Of a stretch of 14,974 nucleotides of DNA, positions 8,504 through 14,974 are shown piece after piece. The notes beneath the pieces are model-generated. The model searched no databases and was not told the origin of the DNA. It worked only from the letters and a program-made list of their open reading frames with translations. Positions within the stretch are counted from its first letter, which is position 1; each line of letters opens with the position of its first letter. A program made the position numbers and the translations under genes. This DNA comes from Spirogloea muscicola (Eukaryota; Streptophyta; Zygnematophyceae; Spirogloeales; Spirogloeaceae), in the NCBI GenBank assembly GCA_009602725.1, contig WELB01000200.1, positions 202,091 through 217,064 of the forward strand. Direction: 5' to 3'.

Positions 8504-11500
8504 TCAGGCAACACGCCTCTCCCGCTGGCTTGCTTCCATCACTTTCTTCACATGATTCATGCTACCCACATCGCCCACGTGCCGACATGCCTTGAGCAAC
8601 GCCCTGCACGATAAGCACTCACTCCCATGAAGGTAGTCTTCTGACCGTGACGAAGGCATGGAATATGATGCAGGAGGTCTCGACGCAGGAGAACTAAGCA
8701 CGACAACAGGGTGTCCCAAAAGGAACGAGCAGAGCTGTGCATGTTGTTGACCTACCTCAGGATTGCAGGTTCCAGCTCCAAGCCATCCTTGGCAGCCTCG
8801 GCAAGTAGCTCCGGGGCCCTCCCTGACAGTGCGGGTCGCCTCCAGCAAGCCACTGGTCGTCCCTTGCCCTCGGCATTCCTGTGCACGGAGCTGAGTGCAG
8901 CTGCTTTCTCCTGCATGGCCAGGCCTCTGATCCGGCTCTCCCACGTAGCGGCGTCTGGTGATACTCCGTGCAACCGCATGTGCCGCCACATCGGCTCCAA
9001 TCTTCCCACCTGGCCAAGGTAGTCAAGAAGCAAGTCAGAAGTCACCACAGAAGACCGAGCATTTGGGCCGATCCCGTGTGCACTTGCAGGCGCTCAATTT
9101 CACCTGTCCATCACAACAACTTGCAACTTCTGCTTGATCTCGTTGTAAGGTGGATATCCTGCAGACCTGCTTGTGCTTGATACAGGCCTCCATCAGCGAC
9201 TTGTACACGAAGCAGGTCGGAGTTGTATCGAACTGCACAAAGAGCTTGCTGGCGTTAATGCATTTCCAGTATACAGCCGAGGCTGTGTGACTTGTTCAGG
9301 TCTTCCGCTACACTCAGTAAGCTCTTGAGATCTTCTCGTGACCAAGCTGTGGCGGCTGGCAACCTTTTGCGAAGATGTTCGCATCTAAGAAAGCTCACCA
9401 GGCTTGGCAGTGCATCTACTAAGTCAACAGCTCTCTCAAGCCAGGTCCCTATTGCAGTCAATTCTGACACTTTCATTGAGCTGGCATCCTTCATGTCCCT
9501 TTCAGCCGTCGGCCTTCTGATAGCAAGCTGCCGCCGGCCTCCAGGCTGAGGATACTTGGTGACAAGTTGCTCAAAGATATCCATGACAGCCCTGCACAAG
9601 TCATGCAGATCCCGATGCAGCACTGCTGCTTCAACTGCTGCTTCAGATGCTATCTTTCCTTTACCTGCTCACTAGATCAAGCGTCACCGTCATCGTTACC
9701 TTCAAGGAATGCGATACTCTGAAAATTGCATAAAGTACAGCAGGCAGGATCTGGGTGCCCGTCATAGAAGTATTCGACTGGCAATATCTGGGTTACTGTC
9801 ACCTTGGCTTGAGCTTGATGCCAGCAGCATTAAGGCCCTCAAGAAGCTCGCGCCTGCTACAGTCGTCTTCGCGAGCGTCAAAGCACTGATCCTTGAATTT
9901 GACCACATCCTGAGGAAGCCAACGGCGAGTCAATGTGACTGTTCAAGGTCAGTAGATTATGGGTGTAGTTCTGACTGCCAACAGCAGCTTTGCAGAGTCG
10001 CAAATGCAGAGCAACACTCTCAGGAGGTCAACACACGCCGGGAATCCAATCCGCTTGTTGGCTGGTGAAAACCATGCAAGCTGGACTCAAATAAGCATAA
10101 GAGCAAGACGACGGAATGTTGTCCCCTTCATCGAACCAGAACAATGGCCTGGAGGTTGGTGACAGAGCGAATGGGCTTACTGAGGCAAGAGCGCCCGTAA
10201 GTGCAGCATTTACGGTGTCCAGGAGGATGCGCTGTGGAGGGTACTCCGCCTTGGACTTCGTTGACTGCTGCCGCAGAGACTCCTGGAGGGCGGTGTGGAT
10301 GCTCAGAGCGCTCTCGCCCTCGCCGCATTTGGCGCAAGCGGCAGCCGCTGCCTCGTATGCGACTCTGCCACAGATCCACTTTCGTGATTTTGCATTCACA
10401 GGACTCCTGTCATGATACAAATCCAAGCCAAGGCACGGCCAGTAACAGAAATGCATCAAGTAGCAAGTAGAGGACCGCACTTGTCAGGCATCGACTCCTC
10501 CAGCATGAGGCTGCAGAGCTGTCTCGCCCAAGAAGCCTGCCAGGTTGACGAAGAGGCAGATGGAGCGTTGATAAGATGCAGAAGGAGTATGAGAGGACTT
10601 CATAAGCTGTTTACAGCTTTGAGGAGAGCACAACACAGAGCATGTACAAAAAGCTGCGGCCATTTGCATCAGTCAGACCAGCAAAGGGCTCCCATCCGCC
10701 ACCGCACTGAGGGCCTGTGCCACGGCGAGCCACGCTCTTGGCCCCAGCGGTGTAACGCCCCTGCGCACGAGCTCCTCGGCCAGTCCTGCACTCAGGATGT
10801 TTACAGGCAGGACGGAGCTGAGACACGGTGCAGCAAAATGGGTAGTTCACAGTCAGAGCTGCCTTGCAGAGTGCTCTGCAACCAGAAAGCAATGCTTAGG
10901 AGTTGGTGGCATGTCGCAGTGTTGGCATTAAGGGTTAACTTTGTGCTCTGGGGTTTATTTATGGGGGACTTGAGTTTGCAAGGGTTCCGCTTCTAGAGTT
11001 ACTGACTTATGTCTGCTTCAAGCCAAGCCTGCTTACTGATTGCTTCCTTGGGGCCATGCGAGCCGGCCATTCTCGACACCAACCGGCCCCCTGTTGCAGC
11101 AGTCGGAGAGAGGCCTGCACTGCGTACCACTTGTAAGCAATGCAGCACATACTATGCTTTATATGGTGATGAGATGTATTAAGAAGATGCACAATCGGTT
11201 TAGTGCTTCGATGCAAAGACAGCAGCAAGTGCAGCTTACTGCACGTTGCCAATGCATAGGGGAATCTATCTGGAGAAGAGTAAGCGGCGCTGAATTGGCG
11301 GCAGCATCCAATGCCCCCTCACCTGCAACTGCCATTTCTGCAAGGAGGCTGTGCAAGTTGCCTGCCGGTGCAGCTGCTGTGCATTCCCGCATGAGAGCTG
11401 CATCCACGCTCTACTTTGTTGCAGGATGAAGGAGGATGAATTTCAGGGCAGTGGCATGTCAGGCACACACAGAGGTCACGAGAATTGAGATGAAGAGGTA

Positions 11501-14500
11501 CGCTGCATTTAGCAAATGAAATATCAAGAACATCAACACACAGCACACACCATGCTGTGTATCCTCCCTTTTGGCGTCGAAGTATATCGACGCCAAAAGG
11601 GAGGATACAAATGCTAATTATCCCAGACTTGGAAACCATGCTTTCTAACCCTACAACCCGTCAACTCTAAGGTAGCCTTGTAGCTGCAGAAGCACGTGCA
11701 TCACCAGTTATTGGGTTAGAGAGGCAGACCCGAACGAGCACGTCCGGCACCGCCATTGCAGGTGGGTAGCCCGCGGCGGTCATCTGCTGGGTGAGTGTGA
11801 GCGCCACACCACCTTCGCCACAGCGAACATATGCGTGAACGGCACACCGGTACGTCTGCACAATACCTCAATGCAGCACATACCACTTAGACTTTATATT
11901 TTTCAGTACAACCAGCACCAGAGAGAACAGATGAGCGACATGAGCTCAGTCGAGGCCTTTGAGTGGATCCTGCAGGCGTCCCAGCTCACCACTTGATCAT
12001 GAGGGCATCCTGCTGCCTCCATGTCTGACAGGACCTTGTTCACGGCTGCCGCTTCCCTTAGGTGACCTGCAGCCCTCTGTCAAACAGCAAGCTGACTTAA
12101 AAGCAGCAGCTTCACTTCTTACACAAGCTGTTGCCTAGTCATGCGGGCAATGAGTTTGTCAAGGGCTGCTTTAAACAGCATTTTGCGTTATGTGAGATGT
12201 ACAAATATAAGAAGGAACAAGCAGAACATCAGGCATCTGATCCTTCTAGTAGATGTATCTTGGGATGCACACATAGGACACTGGGGCGTGACTGGCAAGC
12301 AGATATACATCAGCAATCCGACTAGTGATGGAAAAGTGCAAAAGGGCGACAATGGCATCACAGCAGCCTACAAGGAGGGTGGCAAAAGTTGTGGCCGACG
12401 GCAGGAAGCCCGTGCGCATGAAGTCAGAGCACAGCTGGAGAGCTCTGTCCGCCTTCCTTCCTCTCACACAAGCCTCCAGGACGCTGTTGTACCCAACCTC
12501 GTCAAAGACAACACCTGCTTCGGGCAGAATAGAGCACGATGACATGGTGCAAGTGAGGCAGCAGGCCAGCTAGAATTTGTATCCTTTGCCCAGCAGCCTC
12601 CGCAGACTGCAGGGTCCTGTCATAAGTCTACCTGTCTAACATCGACTGCTAGCCATGGGTGATGTTGACAATAAATGGACCTTAATGACAATCCTCAAGC
12701 CTTAATGCTTCCACGAGCTTTTTGTGATTGAGATGCCAGGTGGTCTCTTATACCAGCCTGCTGCATGCCCTTGAGCATCTCGGCGGCGCCTTCGGCGTCC
12801 TTGCTGCGCACGTGTGCTTTGAGCAGGATGTTGAGCGTGCATGGCTGCAGGGGCATGCTGCGCGCCTCCAGCTCCGCCACAATGCGCCGGCACTTCTCAA
12901 CGTCCCCCGCACTTGCATGAGCTGCTTATGTCAGATGTACACCCACACGCTCATATCACAATGACTGATATGCTGATAAGATAGCATTTTGGGCTTCAAG
13001 CATAACACCTACTCTCAACAATACAAGTGAATTACTGGATTACTAACTTACAAGAGCTCAGCAATACATCTGTCTAGCAACCTGTCAGAGGGCTGCCTAG
13101 TCTCGGTCTGATCACCATCGATGAGGCAGTTGTAGGTGTAGATGGTCTGCACGATCCCCGCGTCTCGCATTTCATGCCAGAGCGCCTCTGCTTCTGTCAC
13201 TTGACCAAGCCTCCCAGCACACCTGATGGCAGCGCTGCCACCAGAAGGAGCAACCAAATGCAAATTCAAGCTATCAGCAAAAAAGTGCTAGCCTTTTATC
13301 GTTCCAATGATGGTTGTTGCCACAGAGGAGCGCAAATGCAAGCAGCAGCTTTGCTCCTCTCCAAAACCACAAAAGCACAACGACCGTGACCCCTGGATCT
13401 AAGCATCATCCTGGATCTAAGCATGCTCCCTGGAATCTGGACAGGAAGTCCAGCTCCCTAAAGCCCGACCTTTGAGTTTTCATTGCAACGAACCATTGGT
13501 GCCCACATTATGATGGGATGCCAATGCTGCCAGCAGGCCTCATGGATTGCACCAAGTACATGGCAAGACACGACTGGCGGGGGCTGCCCTTCACCTGTAG
13601 CTGCGCTCGTCAAGGGGGATATCAGCGGCGCGCATGCGAGCCAGCAGGCTGCGCACGCCCTCCAGGCTTTGCTCTCCTTGCAGCAGCGTATTGAAGACCA
13701 CGGCATTCGGCAGCACGCCCTCGGCCTCCATAGCCTGCCAGGCGCCTCGGCGATGCAGGCAGATGTGGAGGATGTGAGTGGACCCATTAGTGTGCCGTTT
13801 GAGGGCATCACAGCAAGCATAAGAGTTGTCGGACAAAGGTGCAAGCTGCAGGCGGCAGCTATTGTCAGCTGCTTGTGGTGCACTCATCACTCAAGAGAGG
13901 TGGGAAAAGCGGCCATCCATCTCGGTCCGAAACAGACAAGCTTTTGAAGTACAGATTTAAGGTCGAGACTGCACTTCTTCCAGCTCCTCAACCCAAGACG
14001 CTAAGTACAGGGTTAGATGAGCTATGGACAATGTGCCCTGCTTGTTAGACAAATAAATGCTTGTGGCCAGCATGGCTTCTGCAGCATCGCTCCTGTGCTT
14101 ACGACCGATACTATACGAGCCCAATGAACGTGCCAACTGAGGAAGGAATGCAGGCCAGGAGAGGACGGTGTTCTCACCGTAAGCACGGCAAAGGCGGCCT
14201 TGCGCGCGTCGGCTGCACAGTACCCCTTGATCAGGGCCGCGTAGGCATGCACAGTTGGCACCGCAGCGCCGCCTGCGGCGCGGGCCATGGCCACCACGGC
14301 CTCGGCGTCCTCCATCGCGCCTGCCTGCACACAGACCTGCAGGACTAGAGACTCGAGTCAATGTGGCAGCACAGACCTTGCACCACTGCTGGCATCAACG
14401 ATGCATACTAACTTACGCTTTTCCTCGACAAAGGGATTTTCTAAGGTTACAATACAAGATTAACGAAATGTACTGAATCCACATTGACTGGGATAGAATA

Positions 14501-14974
14501 TGTAATAGTCCTACGAGTTGCATTAGGGAGATAAGAGTCTACCAAAGTAATTTTAGGTATCTGTATCTGTATCTGTTTAGCCTCTTGGATAGCTATAGTT
14601 TTAGGGGTAGTAGTACGTATGCCGTCTTATGAATTCTGAATTCAGTTTGTAAGTAAACCTCCTATTACTTTGGGTTTATATAACTGTGTGATGTTTTCGT
14701 GGCCATTTGAGCTACGCTAGAGAATACATAGAAGTGCTATCGTCCAGGTAGACCTGGACAGCAGTGGCGACGTGCCGGGCGTTGCCGGCGAGGTGCCCGT
14801 CCAGGAGGAGCGCAGCCATCCGACGGGCCAAGGCAGCGCGCTGAGCTGGCGGCAGCTCGCGGCACGCGCCGACCTGCGCCAGCATCTGCTGCCACGCGCG
14901 CTCGCCTCGCCGCCGGGCCTCCCGCCTCTCGCGCGCCCGCAGGCCCGGCGCATCGCCAGCAGCTGCGTCTGGCA
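8504..14974 (-). CDS. P-class pentatricopeptide repeat (PPR) protein, 5' end outside the window
   Basis: PPR proteins bind single-stranded RNA, usually in chloroplasts or mitochondria, one 35-residue helix pair per base. Exons, minus strand: 14754-14974 (partial), 14178-14336, 13595-13734, 13116-13234, 12754-12921, 12372-12514, 11990-12076, 11705-11855, 11323-11397, 11037-11114, 10679-10785, 10481-10536, 10181-10364, 9803-9909, 9665-9718, 9399-9591, 9167-9232, possibly 9104-9129, 8756-9082, 8504-8603. Phases agree and PPR motifs run across the joins: HAYAALIKGYC, VVFNTLLQG, EAEALWHEMRDAG, YNSVLEACVRGRKADRAL, TYRCAVHAYVRCGEGG, KVAYEAAAAACAKCGEGESA, YLGQVGRLEPMWRHMRLHG, and LLKACRHVGD near the end. 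About 830 codons are visible. No E, DYW or SMR domain follows, so it is P-class. The stretch 9399-9591 fits the repeat poorly. Introns of 270-440 bp (e.g. 14337-14753, 13735-14177, 13235-13594, 9910-10180) hold no other gene I can see. The N-terminus and any targeting peptide lie outside. Confidence 0.9.
11558..11609. repeat. Perfect 23-bp-arm hairpin inside a PPR intron
   Basis: The left arm starts TGTATCCTCCCTTTTGGCGT and ends TCGA at 11580; six loop bases (AGTATA) follow, and the right arm at 11587-11609 is its exact complement. It lies in the 307-bp intron between exons 11705-11855 and 11323-11397. No mismatch in 23 pairs suggests either recent origin or selection on the structure. It is too small to code for anything and has no visible target-site duplication that I can confirm. 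Confidence 0.9.
14541..14675. repeat. Imperfect inverted repeat plus short tandem repeat in a PPR intron
   Basis: ACCAAAGTAATTTTAGGT at 14541-14558 is roughly complementary to 14657-14675, which reads ACCCAAAGTAATAGGAGGT on the minus strand, about 100 bases apart. Just inside the left arm is a (TATCTG)x3 tandem repeat at 14558-14575. The region is AT-rich intron between the first two visible PPR exons and may be a decayed small mobile element. Confidence 0.4.

Noticed and set aside
10412-10996. 194-codon plus-strand open frame
   Set aside because: It runs antisense over PPR exons 10481-10536 and 10679-10785; its product has no recognisable domain.
13458-13947. Long plus- and minus-strand frames of 141-154 codons
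   Set aside because: They are shadows of PPR exon 13595-13734, whose correct frame carries the PPR motif VVFNTLLQG.
1-14974. A defence system, prophage, CRISPR array or bacterial operon
   Set aside because: All recognisable genes are eukaryotic, intron-split and functionally unrelated; no direct-repeat array, integrase or operon spacing was seen.

Overview
The window reads as nuclear DNA of an intron-rich green alga (chlorophyte type; species not determinable here). No gene is a single open frame. Each is rebuilt from short exons joined by GT-AG introns whose phases agree. A TGTAA poly(A)-type signal lies downstream of one gene, base composition is mixed with GC-rich promoter blocks, and the transporter looks like the plant GONST5-type nucleotide-sugar transporter family. 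No bacterial operons, phage genes or CRISPR are present.

Layout. 1-1986: no gene could be assigned; a GC-rich block (1-520), a dispersed repeat (1024-1111), a foldback repeat element (1181-1425) and a related solo arm (421-505). 1987-4172, minus strand: a penta-EF-hand (PEF) calcium-binding protein of 174 residues, built from ten coding positions, many of them microexons, one of them present as two tandem alternative copies. 4173-4826: GC-rich divergent promoter region between the PEF gene and the next gene, with a CGG microsatellite and a second copy of the dispersed repeat. 4827-8136, plus strand: a triose-phosphate/nucleotide-sugar transporter family membrane protein with an unusually long Ser/Arg-rich N-terminal extension. 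8137-8503: short convergent intergenic region. 8504 to beyond 14974, minus strand: a P-class pentatricopeptide repeat (PPR) protein with about twenty exons, incomplete at the window edge.

The three genes do not form an obvious pathway: a cytosolic calcium sensor, a Golgi/ER-type transporter and an (inferred) organelle RNA-binding protein. The best second-look items are the pair of equal-length, same-phase alternative exons in the PEF gene, two possible ultra-short introns in the PPR gene, a perfect 23-bp-arm hairpin inside a PPR intron, and the repeat family around 0.4-1.4 kb that recurs in the PEF/transporter promoter. All exon joins were made by eye from splice signals, phase and family resemblance; none was tested against transcripts.
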